DNA of 37,697 bases from Gammaproteobacteria bacterium (GTDB lineage: Bacteria; Pseudomonadota; Gammaproteobacteria; UBA4575), in NCBI GenBank assembly GCA_013001685.1, contig JABDMD010000027.1, positions 1 through 37,697 on the forward strand, read 5' to 3'. A model generated the notes under the pieces. That model was not told the origin of the DNA, made no database searches, and saw nothing but the letters and a program-made list of their open reading frames with translations. Each line of letters starts with the position of its first letter. The first letter of the stretch is position 1. The translations under genes and the position numbers were made by a program. Of the stretch, positions 7,800 to 16,571 are shown piece by piece.

Positions 7800-8078
7800 A
7801 TGGGAAAAAAATTATATGTCGGTAATTTACCGTATTCAGTAGATCAAGCCATGTTGCAAGATACATTTGGAAAATGTGGCACGGTTGAGTCTGCAAATGT
7901 AATCATGAATCGTGATACTGGTCAAAGCAAAGGCTTTGGTTTTGTTGAGATGTCTAGTGGTGCTGAAGCACAAAAAGCAATTCAAGAAATAAATGGCACA
8001 AGTCTTGATGGGCGCGCGCTTACGGTTAACGAAGCCAAGCCACAAGAGAAAAGATCTGGCGGCGGCGGTCGTTGGTAA
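7800..8078 (+). CDS. RNA-binding protein with a single RRM
   Basis: The 92-residue protein is one RNA-recognition motif plus a short Gly/Arg tail (KRSGGGGRW), the layout of bacterial and cyanobacterial-type Rbp proteins. RNP2 is LYVGNL (residues 5-10) and RNP1 is KGFGFVEM (44-51), including the aromatic residues that stack on RNA. A strong ribosome site (TAGGAGGTTACT) precedes the ATG. The leader of about 100 bases is pyrimidine-rich and could form structure. Single-RRM proteins often respond to cold in other bacteria; that is family knowledge, not visible here. Confidence 0.93.
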   Translation: MGKKLYVGNLPYSVDQAMLQDTFGKCGTVESANVIMNRDTGQSKGFGFVEMSSGAEAQKAIQEINGTSLDGRALTVNEAKPQEKRSGGGGRW

Positions 8079-8142
8079 GGTTGTTTTGAAACTTTTACCA
8101 ATCAGATTTGAATCTGTGAATGAATTTATCAAGTGAAAATAA

Positions 8143-8442
8143 ATGACAGATGAAGTTCCAGTAATTCGTAAGCTGTATGAGATCAAATCGATCCTTAAAA
8201 CAGAGCCTCCGCCAGGTGCGGAAGGCTCTGATTGGTATCGTTATGAGATTGCTCATGGCACGAATAGTATTTGTGGCTATAAGCAAGGCAACCTCGAAGA
8301 AGTGACGGAAGCCATGGAGGAAAACGTTGTGCAGTTAAACGAACGTCAGTTTGGAAAGCGTGCGGTGGCAACCAAGAAAAAAGTTGAAGTTAAACCTGAA
8401 GAGAAAAAAGAAGAAAATACTGAAAATAAAATGGATAGTTAA
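8143..8442 (+). CDS. Conserved hypothetical protein, 99 aa
   Basis: This is a small soluble protein with a compact N-terminal part (VIRKLYEIKSILKTEPPPGAEGSDWYRYEI, then NSICGYKQGNLEEVTEAMEENVVQLNERQ) and a low-complexity Lys/Glu tail (KVEVKPEEKKEE). I recall similar small proteins in other gammaproteobacteria without assigned function. It follows the RRM gene by 64 bases on the same strand, so they may be cotranscribed. Codons 20-30 form a very strong hairpin (8201-8230). No function is proposed. Confidence 0.7.
   Translation: MTDEVPVIRKLYEIKSILKTEPPPGAEGSDWYRYEIAHGTNSICGYKQGNLEEVTEAMEENVVQLNERQFGKRAVATKKKVEVKPEEKKEENTENKMDS
8201..8230 (+). promoter_or_regulatory. Strong intragenic hairpin early in the 99-aa gene
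   Basis: CAGAGCCTCCGC (8201-8212) pairs with GCGGAAGGCTCTG (8218-8230) around a 5-base loop, leaving one bulged A: 12 base pairs, GC-rich, in AT-rich surroundings. It encodes the TEPPPGAEGS segment. It could slow translation or be an RNA-protein target, or simply reflect the coded residues. Confidence 0.35.
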
Positions 8443-8468
8443 TTTCCTTGTTATTCATCTTGTTTTAT

Positions 8469-8697
8469 TCACCACATCATCACGCCTAAATCTACTTCGC
8501 GGTGTTGCCAGTAAAGTCGCACACGTAAGATATAAGTTCGACCTACGATTAGACGTGCTTTAAAACTCGCGTTGAAGTCAAAGCGACTGTTATCATCTGC
8601 AGTGTAGCAACTTGGTTTTTTATCAATTCCTTCAAACTTTAGTGCTCTTCCCTCCTGATGATACGATTTTAATTTGACATGATACTTAGAAACTTTT
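8469..8697 (-). pseudogene. Remnant of an unidentified gene
   Basis: On the minus strand an open frame of about 75 codons runs from a stop at about 8698 to TGA at 8469 with no good start codon. It reads like real protein: KFEGIDKKPSCYTADDNSRF, then KARLIVGRTYILRVRLYWQH and VDLGVMMW. The alternation of beta-strand residues and the RTYILRVRLY pattern suggest the C-terminal part of a beta-rich protein whose front has been lost. No family could be named with confidence. The 359-base spacer 8443-8801 otherwise holds no gene. Confidence 0.4.
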
Positions 8698-8801
8698 TAA
8701 AAAGTTGCTAGGAGGACTTTTGGGTATAATTATGTATAGTTTAGGCGAATATAAACTAGCATGCCTGGAAATGGTTCTTTTTACAAAAAGAAAAGATATA
8801 A

Positions 8802-9503
8802 GTGACATCAAAAGAACTGAGTAAATGCCTAAGAGAGATAGCGAATCCTGAATATGCGATTCACTCGCAGCGTTTTTTTAAGACCGGGATAGGTGAGTAT
8901 GGGGAAGGAGACAAATTTCTGGGTGTTCGGGTCCCCGTACTTAGAAAATATGCAAAAAAATATAGCGAGCTCTCGCTTACTGAAATACATAAATTACTAA
9001 AATCTGTTTACCATGAGGAGCGTTTATGCGCACTCTTTTTATTAGTGCAAAAATTTGATGATAGTAAGCACGAGAAATCCGTCATCTACAGATTGTATTT
9101 AGATAATACAAAATATATTAATAGTTGGGACTTGGTAGATTGTTCTGCATATAAGATTGTAGGCCCTTATCTGGCGGATAAAAATAAGAGTCCTTTATAT
9201 ATGCTTGCTAAATCAAAAGAGCTATGGGAGAGACGAATTTCAATAATTTCCACTTTGCATTTTATCAAGAATAAACACTATGACGATACATTAGAGATTT
9301 CTAAAAAACTGCTCAATGATGAAGAGGAGTTAATTCATAAAGCTGTAGGTTGGATGCTAAGAGAAGTGGGAAAACAGGACTACAAAGTGGAAAGAAGTTT
9401 TTTATTAAACTGTTATAAGAAAATGCCTCGTATGATGCTGCGTTATGCAATTGAAAAGTTTCCAGAACCAGAAAGAAAGAAATACTTACGCGGCACAATT
9501 TAA
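8802..9503 (+). CDS. DNA alkylation repair protein, AlkD-like
   Basis: The 233-residue all-helical protein matches the AlkD/AlkC superfamily of HEAT-like-repeat DNA glycosylases that excise positively charged alkylated purines. Typical segments are KFLGVRVPVLRKYAKKY near residue 38, EERLCALFLLVQKF, NSWDLVDCSAYKIVG near 107, LWERRISIISTLHFI and the C-terminal HKAVGWMLREVGKQD followed by MPRMMLRYAIEKFPEPER. The start is GTG at 8802; a TAA lies directly upstream in frame, so no earlier start exists. Function as an N-alkylpurine glycosylase is inferred from the family. Confidence 0.9.
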   Translation: MTSKELSKCLREIANPEYAIHSQRFFKTGIGEYGEGDKFLGVRVPVLRKYAKKYSELSLTEIHKLLKSVYHEERLCALFLLVQKFDDSKHEKSVIYRLYLDNTKYINSWDLVDCSAYKIVGPYLADKNKSPLYMLAKSKELWERRISIISTLHFIKNKHYDDTLEISKKLLNDEEELIHKAVGWMLREVGKQDYKVERSFLLNCYKKMPRMMLRYAIEKFPEPERKKYLRGTI

Positions 9504-9732
9504 TTATTTTTAATGAAACATCATTGGAAATAAGTAGGGTGAAAAAAAGCCACTGGGTTTATAAACTAGCTTGTGACCATTCTCAACATGTGCAGCTTAA
9601 TCCACCCATGGTAGTCGGCTTTGGGCGATAACAGAGTAATGTCTCAAGGAAATGTTAGGATATGAGTTAGATTGTAAAAATGTGACGATTTGGAATTTTA
9701 ATAAAATACTAAAACGATGAGTTAACTGTAAT

Positions 9733-10245
9733 ATGGACATTAAATCTCTTATCCGTGACATACCTGATTATCCTAAGCCTGGTATTATTTATCGTGACGT
9801 CACGACTTTGCTACAAAATTCTGAAGGGCTTAATTATGTGATTGACCATTTTAGTGAGTTATTTTCAGAACAGAAAATTGAATATGTAATTGGTATAGAG
9901 TCGCGTGGGTTTATTTTTGGTGCTCCGATTGCCTATAAACTCGGTGCAGGGTTTGTGCCGGTGCGTAAAGCAGGCAAGCTACCTGCAGAAATTCATTCTA
10001 TTGAATATGAACTTGAGTATGGTTCAGATAGATTGGAAATTCACCAAGATGCTATACAGCCTGAAAGTCGAATATTAATTGTTGATGATTTGATTGCTAC
10101 AGGTGGAACAGCAGCTGCAACTGCAGAGCTAATTAACAAGTTAGGCTGTAAGTTAATAGGCTTTGCTTTCATTATTGAATTACTAGCACTAGAGGGTAGA
10201 GCAAAACTGCCAGACGCGTCGATTCAATCGATGGTGACGTATTAA
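9733..10245 (+). CDS. apt: Adenine phosphoribosyltransferase
   Basis: The 170-residue enzyme salvages adenine with PRPP to AMP in the cytoplasm. The order of motifs fits Apt: [21 protein letters not shown] at the N-terminus, [16 protein letters not shown] near residue 53, [13 protein letters not shown] near 75, and the PRPP loop [18 protein letters not shown] around 113-130. The C-terminal [15 protein letters not shown] is also typical. The gene stands alone, with about 230 bases upstream in which I see no clear promoter. Confidence 0.96.
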   Translation: MDIKSLIRDIPDYPKPGIIYRDVTTLLQNSEGLNYVIDHFSELFSEQKIEYVIGIESRGFIFGAPIAYKLGAGFVPVRKAGKLPAEIHSIEYELEYGSDRLEIHQDAIQPESRILIVDDLIATGGTAAATAELINKLGCKLIGFAFIIELLALEGRAKLPDASIQSMVTY

Positions 10246-10459
10246 ATCTATATTAAGTTTTAATCTGGCGTATCAGTTAGATTTATTTATACGTAATTAA
10301 GCCATTCTTAGACAGTTTTTGATAACTATCATTAATGAGCGTCATTCATAGACGTTAATAATTTTCGGTAAAACTTATACAGAAATTTGTAGATTGTTGT
10401 ATCGAAAAGTAAAATAGCAAATAATCACATCAGCTAATTAGCGAGAGAGGTTATTGGTT

Positions 10460-10600
10460 ATGAATACAGTTCATTTTGAGAATAAAGTGCATGATTTTGT
10501 TGAGCACATAAAAGCAAACTGGGCAGAAACTGTAATTCTTGCAATATTTTTTGTTGCACTAATGTGCTTAGTATTGAGTTCTTCAGTCAGCTACGGATAA
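10460..10600 (+). CDS. Single-span membrane peptide, 46 aa
   Basis: An ATG at 10460 follows AGAGG at a workable distance. The product has a charged N-terminal half (MNTVHFENKVHDFVEHIKAN) and one hydrophobic span (ETVILAIFFVALMCLVLSS). It is probably a small inner-membrane protein. No family was recognised. It lies in the 814-base stretch between apt and the CopL-like gene, which otherwise holds only the next small ORF. Confidence 0.5.
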   Translation: MNTVHFENKVHDFVEHIKANWAETVILAIFFVALMCLVLSSSVSYG

Positions 10601-10782
10601 TCAGATAATCACAAGTTAAGCGAATTTAAATATTATAAGCGGCATTTTTGACAATTTGTGTCCCGCTGGTTTTTATGTCCACTAAATTTTAGCTATCGAA
10701 ACGTAAGTAGTTGTTGCGAGTTATCTTTTCTTTAAAATCTAATTAGTCTGTATATAGCTTTCGGCTTACAATCCAACAAGAA

Positions 10783-10932
10783 ATGGATTGGATAACTATT
10801 ACACTAATATTATTATTAATGGCTTCGCTAATAGCTTATTTTAGCGGAGTGCTTCCTTATCCATTTGGATTGCTGATTATTCTCGCGCTATTGCTTGCTC
10901 GGCTTGTAAGTCGATATAACTCTACAGGGTAG
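10783..10932 (+). CDS. Membrane peptide, 49 aa, two hydrophobic stretches
   Basis: An ATG at 10783 opens 49 codons: MDWITITLILLLMASLIAYF, a short SGVLPYPFG turn, LLIILALLLARLV and a polar end. Two adjacent hydrophobic segments suggest a hairpin in the membrane. The ribosome site is weak (AACAAG). No family was recognised. Confidence 0.4.
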   Translation: MDWITITLILLLMASLIAYFSGVLPYPFGLLIILALLLARLVSRYNSTG

Positions 10933-11059
10933 TTATGTTTTTTCCATAGCTGAACTTTCGGTTGTTATATGTTTGTCTTATCGTCTAACTATGACCGTGT
11001 AGTCGTGAATTTTACTGCATGAATATGACAAATTATCTAATTAGGCTTATAATTTAAGT

Positions 11060-11416
11060 GTGAAGCCTTTATCTCTATACTTACTTTTGTTTGTTTTTTT
11101 AGCAAACACAATGATTGCGTCTGTGTGGGCGCAGCCTTGTGTGACGGGTAAAGATTTAATGCCCATGCTATCTGATGCTTCATTGATAGATGAAATGCCT
11201 TGTCATGATATGCAAGAAGATGAATCACAAAATCAAGATCAAAATTGCGAAGAGTTATGCTTATTTCTGAATGTTTTAATTAGCCAAGCATCCATTATTT
11301 CTTCTGATAATTTAAGTGTATCTACTAGTAAATCTATTCATACCTTGACTGATAATGATTCAATCAATTCTATTGAATCACTACCCATTTACCGACCTCC
11401 AATTATTCTTTCTTAG
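11060..11416 (+). CDS. Exported CopL-like protein with cysteine/histidine motif
   Basis: The 118-residue product starts at GTG 11060 and has a signal peptide (MKPLSLYLLLFVFLANTMIASVWA). The mature part carries Cys27, CHDM at 48-51 and C-E-E-L-C at 63-67 in an acidic context, then a Ser-rich stretch and a C-terminal YRPPIILS. The placement directly before an outer-membrane factor and a multicopper oxidase, together with the C/H motifs, resembles CopL/DUF2946-type small periplasmic proteins seen with copper genes. Overall similarity is weak, so copper binding is inferred, not shown. Confidence 0.6.
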   Translation: MKPLSLYLLLFVFLANTMIASVWAQPCVTGKDLMPMLSDASLIDEMPCHDMQEDESQNQDQNCEELCLFLNVLISQASIISSDNLSVSTSKSIHTLTDNDSINSIESLPIYRPPIILS

Positions 11417-11545
11417 GTCTGCAACGCCAGACTTTCGCTATAGTTTTTGACAATCTATTGTCAAAGCATATAGCAATACCATTAGAATTTTATCCGTTAC
11501 GTCAATGGCATAACTACATGATGAGCAGGTATTTAGGAAAGAATT

Positions 11546-13150
11546 ATGAAACTAATTACATACCCAATAGTTGCAGTATTGATACTGCTAACTGGATGTA
11601 CATCGATTCCAGATGATTTAGGGCGAAGTGAAGTAAATATTTTGCTAAGTAAGCGAGGAATTCCTGTGAATGAATCAACTACTGTTACTAAACAAGAACT
11701 TCTTGATTCGCTCACTTCAAAACCATTAACAAGCGAAAGTGCAGTACGCATTGCATTAGTAAATAATCCGCACATGCATGCGACATATGCTGAGTTAGGC
11801 ATTGCAGCCGCTGATGTTTATGAGGCAGGGCGTATGCGTAATCCTGTTTTTCATTTCTCATCGTTGGATACAAATGAGTCAGGTGAGCGCAATCTTACAA
11901 CATTTGGTTTAATCGCATCGTTTACAGATTTGATTACACTGTCTTCCCGCAAACGATATGCGGCAGGTGAGTTTTCTGCTATGAAGCAGTCAGTTGGTGC
12001 CGAAGTATTGGCTATGGCAGCAGAGGTAGAGTCCGCCTTTTATCATTTTGTTGCAGCTAAACAAGTTGCCGCCTTACGTGCGCAAATTGCTAAATCCGGA
12101 GCGATCTCACTTGAGCTAGCGCAACGCTACTATGATGCTGGAAATTTAAGTTCGCGTGAATATGCAATGGAGCATGCAAGCGCTTCTGAACTCCAATTAG
12201 TTTCACTAGAAGCCGAAGCTGATGCGTATGAAAAGCGAACTGAGCTCGCAACCTTGTTGGGTTTGTCCGTAGTTGATGATTGGGATTCACCAGCGCAATT
12301 ACCTGTACCTCTCAAAAATGAAGATGATATTGATGAACTTCTTGAGTTAGCAAAAGATTGTCGACTAGATTTAGCGGCCGCTAATACGCGTGCAGAACTT
12401 CTCGCAAATAAATTAGGGGTTACTAATTGGACGCGATTTTTAGGTGACTTGAATGTAGGTATTGAGCACGAGCGAGAATCTGATGGAGCTGAACTTACAG
12501 GGCCGGCTTTAGAGTGGGAGATCTCAATATTCACACAGAATCGTGATCAGTACTTGAGAGTTAATGCTGAATTGAAAAAAGCGATTGCAGAAGTTCAGTA
12601 CTTAACTGTTGCAATAGAAAATGATGTGCATTTAGCGCACACAGCAACTCAAAATTCTAAAGCTCGCCTAAATGAATACCGTAAAAAATTAATTCCAGCT
12701 CGAATTGAATCCGTTGAACGTGCTCAAGAAGAGGAAAATTTCATGTTAATTGGAACCTTTGAATTGCTGGAAACTAAACGAGAGGAATACGATACCTATC
12801 AAGGTTATTTAGAAGTGGTCCGTGATTATTGGCTTGCACGAACCGAGCTTGCAAATGCAATTGGTACTACTTTGCCTAGCAATGTTCATATCGGTGATGA
12901 GCAATTAGATGTGAAGGAATACATTGCTCCAAAAGATAGCATAATGGATCATTCTGGCCATAACACGCAGCCAGAAGTAGATCACTCAAGTCATGAGATG
13001 CAGCCTGAAACCGATCATTCGGGACATGATATGCAACAAAGTAATGAACACTCTGAGATGCAACATCAAGATAACGAAATGGATCATTCTAGTCATGACA
13101 TGCAGCCTGAAACAAATCATTCAGAACATGATACTCATAGTAGCCATTAA
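11546..13150 (+). CDS. TolC-family outer-membrane lipoprotein with His/Met-rich C-terminal tail
   Basis: The 534-residue protein is an outer-membrane factor. The N-terminus is a lipoprotein signal with lipobox LLTGC (Cys18). Two related halves of helical hairpins follow, e.g. LVNNPHMHATYAELGIAAADVYEAG near 70-95 and the second repeat around 270-300, as in CusC/TolC proteins. The last 68 residues (467-534) are an acidic tail with 14 His and 6 Met in repeated units such as MDHSGHNTQPE, VDHSSHEMQPE and MDHSSHDMQPE, well suited to bind copper or other soft metals. No RND pump or adaptor gene is adjacent; the next gene, 41 bases downstream, is a multicopper oxidase. The metal role is inference from tail and context. 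Confidence 0.9.
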   Translation: MKLITYPIVAVLILLTGCTSIPDDLGRSEVNILLSKRGIPVNESTTVTKQELLDSLTSKPLTSESAVRIALVNNPHMHATYAELGIAAADVYEAGRMRNPVFHFSSLDTNESGERNLTTFGLIASFTDLITLSSRKRYAAGEFSAMKQSVGAEVLAMAAEVESAFYHFVAAKQVAALRAQIAKSGAISLELAQRYYDAGNLSSREYAMEHASASELQLVSLEAEADAYEKRTELATLLGLSVVDDWDSPAQLPVPLKNEDDIDELLELAKDCRLDLAAANTRAELLANKLGVTNWTRFLGDLNVGIEHERESDGAELTGPALEWEISIFTQNRDQYLRVNAELKKAIAEVQYLTVAIENDVHLAHTATQNSKARLNEYRKKLIPARIESVERAQEEENFMLIGTFELLETKREEYDTYQGYLEVVRDYWLARTELANAIGTTLPSNVHIGDEQLDVKEYIAPKDSIMDHSGHNTQPEVDHSSHEMQPETDHSGHDMQQSNEHSEMQHQDNEMDHSSHDMQPETNHSEHDTHSSH

Positions 13151-13191
13151 AGAATTCCAACTTACAAGATTTTAATTATAGGAGAATATCA

Positions 13192-14499
13192 ATGACATCA
13201 CGACGTGAATTTTTGACATACACTGGCGCGGGTGCATTGGCTGCAACAGTTGCACCCAGTGCTATTGCCGAATCTGTAGCAACTGCTTCGACAGGTAATC
13301 TAATGAGTGGCAACCAATTACATGTTCCTGTGCGGACACTTAATGGTTGGACACTGCCTTATAAAATGAAAAATGGAGTAAAAGAATTTCATTTAGTCGC
13401 GGAAGAAATTGAACATGAGTTCGCGCCGGGTAGTGTTGCAAAATGTTGGGGTTATAACGGCACTACACCTGGACCCACACTAGAAGCTGTGGAAGGAGAT
13501 CGTATTCGTATATTAGTAACGAATAGATTAAAGGAACACACAACAATTCATTGGCATGGATTGTTATTGCCGAGTGGTATGGATGGTGTCGGCGGCTTAA
13601 CACAAAAACAAATTGGCCCTGATGAAACCTATGCATATGAATTTACGCTAAAGCAACATGGTACACAGATGTATCACCCGCATGCCGATGAGATGACACA
13701 AATGGCAGTCGGTATGATGGGAATGTTTATCATTCATCCACGAGATGGCGAGAAAATGCCAATCGATCGGGACTATTGTTTCCTTACTCATAACTGGGCC
13801 ATGCATCCGGGCACTTATCGACCTGACCCTTCTGTACTGCAAGATTTTGATTTATGGACATTTAACAGCAAAGTTTTTCCTGAAATTGATCCAGTTGTCG
13901 CACGGACAGGTGAGCGAGTAAGAGTTCGTATTGGTAACTTGTCTATGTGGAATCATCCTATTCATATGCATGGAGTGCAGTTTTGGGTGACAGGTTCCGA
14001 CGGTGGTCGATGGCCAAATTCACGCTGGCGATCTGAAACAACAGAAATTGTAGGTGTGGGTCAAACGCGTGACATTGAATTTATTGCTGAACCTGGTGAT
14101 TGGGCATTTCATTGTCACATGTCACATCACACTATGAATGCGATGGGTCATGGGATTCCAAATACATTAGGTGTAGACCAATCCGGTATCGATAAAGAAA
14201 TTAGAAATATGTTGCCTGGGTTTATGGCTATGGGCGAGCATGGAATGGCGGAGCACCAAGACCATGTGGACATGGGGCACCATCAAGGCCCAGAAAATAC
14301 TTTGGCAATGATGACGGGTAAAGGGCCTTACGGGAATATTGAAATGGGTGGAATGTTTACAACAGTTAAAGTTCGTGACAATTTAAAACCTGGCGATTAT
14401 AACGATCCTGGTTGGTATAACGCGCCTAAAGGTACAGTGGCAGCACGTGTTAGTAGCGATCCTAATTTTGGTAATCCAGTACGCCGTAAGAACACTTAG
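13192..14499 (+). CDS. Tat-exported multicopper oxidase
   Basis: The 435-residue oxidase begins with a twin-arginine signal (SRREFL, then ALAATVAPSAIAES), so it is likely exported folded. All copper-ligand motifs are visible: HWH (120-122), HPH (162-164), HPIHMH (255-260) and HCHMSHHTMNAM (307-318), the last giving type 1 and type 3 ligands. Only two cupredoxin-like domains are apparent before a His/Met-rich C-terminal segment (MGEHGMAEHQDHVDMGHH), so it may be a two-domain oxidase acting as a trimer. AGGAG precedes the ATG. With the upstream His/Met-tailed TolC lipoprotein it suggests periplasmic copper handling; the substrate (Cu(I), phenols, Mn) is unknown. Confidence 0.93.
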   Translation: MTSRREFLTYTGAGALAATVAPSAIAESVATASTGNLMSGNQLHVPVRTLNGWTLPYKMKNGVKEFHLVAEEIEHEFAPGSVAKCWGYNGTTPGPTLEAVEGDRIRILVTNRLKEHTTIHWHGLLLPSGMDGVGGLTQKQIGPDETYAYEFTLKQHGTQMYHPHADEMTQMAVGMMGMFIIHPRDGEKMPIDRDYCFLTHNWAMHPGTYRPDPSVLQDFDLWTFNSKVFPEIDPVVARTGERVRVRIGNLSMWNHPIHMHGVQFWVTGSDGGRWPNSRWRSETTEIVGVGQTRDIEFIAEPGDWAFHCHMSHHTMNAMGHGIPNTLGVDQSGIDKEIRNMLPGFMAMGEHGMAEHQDHVDMGHHQGPENTLAMMTGKGPYGNIEMGGMFTTVKVRDNLKPGDYNDPGWYNAPKGTVAARVSSDPNFGNPVRRKNT

Positions 14500-14543
14500 A
14501 GAATACTTTTTAGTATGACTTGATTACATGTTATAAACAGAGC

Positions 14544-15470
14544 ATGAGTTCTGTTATTTCTGTATCTAATTTATCGAAAGTTTATGCAAGTGGACATCGT
14601 GCGTTAAATGATGTCAGTTTGGATATTCATTCTGGTGAAATTCTGGCCTTGCTTGGGCCTAACGGTGCTGGGAAGACTACTTTAATCTCGATCATTTGTG
14701 GCATTGTGAATGCTAGCGAAGGTTCGGTGACGGTTGATGGTTACGATATCGTTAAGAATTATCGAATTACCCGTAGCATGATCGGTTTGGTTCCTCAAGA
14801 GTTAACTCTTAGTATGTTTGTGAGTGTATGGGACACCATTTGTTTTAGTCGTGGTTTATTTGGGAAGAAGCCTGATCCTGCTTATTTGGAACAATTATTA
14901 AAAGATTTGTCGCTTTGGGATAAAAAGGACAGCGATATTTTGACTTTGTCTGGGGGTATGAAAAGACGTGTATTGATTGCTAAAGCGCTATCACATGAGC
15001 CATCAATTTTGTTTTTAGATGAACCTACGGCCGGTGTGGATGTTGAGTTGCGCAAAGATATGTGGAGCTTGGTGGAAAAAATGAGGCAGTCGGGTGTAAC
15101 CATAATTTTAACTACACATTATATTGAAGAAGCTGAAGAAATTGCAGATCGAGTAGGGGTGATTAGTAACGGTGAATTAATCGTGGTGGATGATAAAGAT
15201 GCCTTGAAGCATAAATTAGGGAAACGTCAAATGATGATTGAGTTGGAGCATACGATTGAATCTATTCCACAATCATTAACACTATGGTCGTTAGAACTTT
15301 CTGATGAGGGTAATCAGCTTACCTATACTTATGATAGTCATAGTGAGCATACTGGTATTGCTGAATTGTTACGCGCGATAGACAGAAGTGGTTTGTTACT
15401 TAAAGATATTAATACGTCACAAAGTTCCCTTGAAGATATATTTATCAATTTGGTGCACAACTCCGAATGA
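14544..15470 (+). CDS. ABC transporter ATP-binding protein, YadG-like
   Basis: The 308-residue protein is the nucleotide-binding subunit of an ABC-2-type exporter. Walker A is GPNGAGKT (38-45), the signature LSGGMK is at 135-140 and Walker B ILFLDEP at 155-161, followed by the usual [14 protein letters not shown] switch region and a C-terminal extension. I start at ATG 14544, where the ABC domain begins; an in-frame TTG at 14520 would add eight unusual residues. Its stop overlaps the permease gene by 4 bases. It lies 44 bases after the multicopper oxidase, so it may be in the same transcript, but a copper link is not implied by the family. Confidence 0.93.
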   Translation: MSSVISVSNLSKVYASGHRALNDVSLDIHSGEILALLGPNGAGKTTLISIICGIVNASEGSVTVDGYDIVKNYRITRSMIGLVPQELTLSMFVSVWDTICFSRGLFGKKPDPAYLEQLLKDLSLWDKKDSDILTLSGGMKRRVLIAKALSHEPSILFLDEPTAGVDVELRKDMWSLVEKMRQSGVTIILTTHYIEEAEEIADRVGVISNGELIVVDDKDALKHKLGKRQMMIELEHTIESIPQSLTLWSLELSDEGNQLTYTYDSHSEHTGIAELLRAIDRSGLLLKDINTSQSSLEDIFINLVHNSE

Positions 15471-16228
15471 ACATTCAAGCAGTTAAAGTAATTTATAAGT
15501 ACGAGATGTTACGTGCGTGGGATACTATTCTACAAAGCTTTGCATCTCCGGTTATTTCTACCGTGTTGTATTTTGTAGTGTTTGGTTCTGCAATTGGCAG
15601 TCGTATTGAAAATATAGAAGGTATTTTATACGGCGCATTTATTGTACCTGGATTAATGATGTTGGCATTGTTGACACAAAGTGTTTCCAATGCCTCATTT
15701 GGTATTTATTTCCCGCGTTTTACAGGGACTATGTATGAAACCTTATCTGCACCTATTTCTGCAATTGAAATTGTATTGGGCTATGTGGGTGCTGCTGCTA
15801 GCAAGTCATTTATTATTGGTTTAATTATTCTTGCTACAGCAGGATTTTTTGTTGAATTGAAAATTGTGCATCCATTTTGGATGCTTGGTTTTTTGGTACT
15901 AACTTGTATTTCATTTAGCTTGCTTGGATTTATTATTGGGTTATGGGCTGAGAGCTTTGAACAGCTTCAACTGATTCCTTTACTGGTGATAACGCCATTG
16001 GTTTTTTTAGGTGGCAGTTTTTATACCATCGATATGTTGCCCCCTGCTTGGCAGAAGATAAGTTTGTTTAATCCTGTGGTGTATTTGGTAAGTGGTTTTC
16101 GTTGGAGTTTTTACGAAATTTCGGATGTTAGCATTGAAGTTAGTTTGTTTATGGTATTGCTGTTTGCGACAGCTTGTTTAGTTATCGTTTGGTGGATGTT
16201 TAAGACGGGGTATCGTCTAAAACAGTAA
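15467..16228 (+). CDS. ABC-2 type transporter permease, YadH-like
   Basis: The 253-residue membrane protein has about six hydrophobic segments and the ABC-2 permease signature: an N-terminal [48 protein letters not shown] in the middle, and [20 protein letters not shown] with [15 protein letters not shown] near the end. It overlaps the ATPase gene by ATGA and surely forms the exporter with it. The exported molecule is unknown; YadGH-type exporters are poorly characterised. Confidence 0.93.
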   Translation: MNIQAVKVIYKYEMLRAWDTILQSFASPVISTVLYFVVFGSAIGSRIENIEGILYGAFIVPGLMMLALLTQSVSNASFGIYFPRFTGTMYETLSAPISAIEIVLGYVGAAASKSFIIGLIILATAGFFVELKIVHPFWMLGFLVLTCISFSLLGFIIGLWAESFEQLQLIPLLVITPLVFLGGSFYTIDMLPPAWQKISLFNPVVYLVSGFRWSFYEISDVSIEVSLFMVLLFATACLVIVWWMFKTGYRLKQ

Positions 16229-16251
16229 TTGATGATTTTGAAAGGATTAGG

Positions 16252-16350
16252 CTAGGGGAATACAAACGCCATAATCAATGCATATAACACAATAATTACC
16301 CCTACTGCCAAGGCGATCATGTCATATTTTTTATATTCTTTAGGATCCAT
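16252..16350 (-). CDS. Single-span membrane peptide, 32 aa
   Basis: An ATG at 16350 follows AAGGA by a good distance. The product is a charged start (MDPKEYKKYD) plus one long span (MIALAVGVIIVLYALIMAFVFP). It is convergent with the ABC permease, 23 bases apart. The ribosome site and well-formed topology support a real small membrane protein; no family was recognised. The rest of the 343-base spacer 16229-16571 shows no other gene. Confidence 0.5.
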   Translation of the reverse strand: MDPKEYKKYDMIALAVGVIIVLYALIMAFVFP

Positions 16351-16571
16351 ATCGACGATTCCTTATTGGTTTGCTTTCACTACTAACCTACACATAGAAC
16401 TACTGGTGTGACACTTAAATTTATTTATGGCTAAGGTGCAATTAAATTTATTTGTAAATGTCGGAAAATAATCAATTGTATCTATTCGTCATATCAACTA
16501 TTCGGATTAAGTATAAAGTAATTTTAGGAGTATAATTTTTTATATTAATCTAGAAAATCAGGAGGCTTACA

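Noticed and set aside
8761-8804. A 14-codon ORF (MPGNGSFYKKKRYK) overlapping the AlkD GTG start
   Set aside because: No ribosome site at a workable distance and too short to judge; could be a leader peptide, but nothing beyond the overlap supports it.
14520-14543. Earlier TTG start for the ABC ATPase
   Set aside because: It adds eight residues with no similarity to the family; the ATG at 14544 directly precedes the ABC domain.
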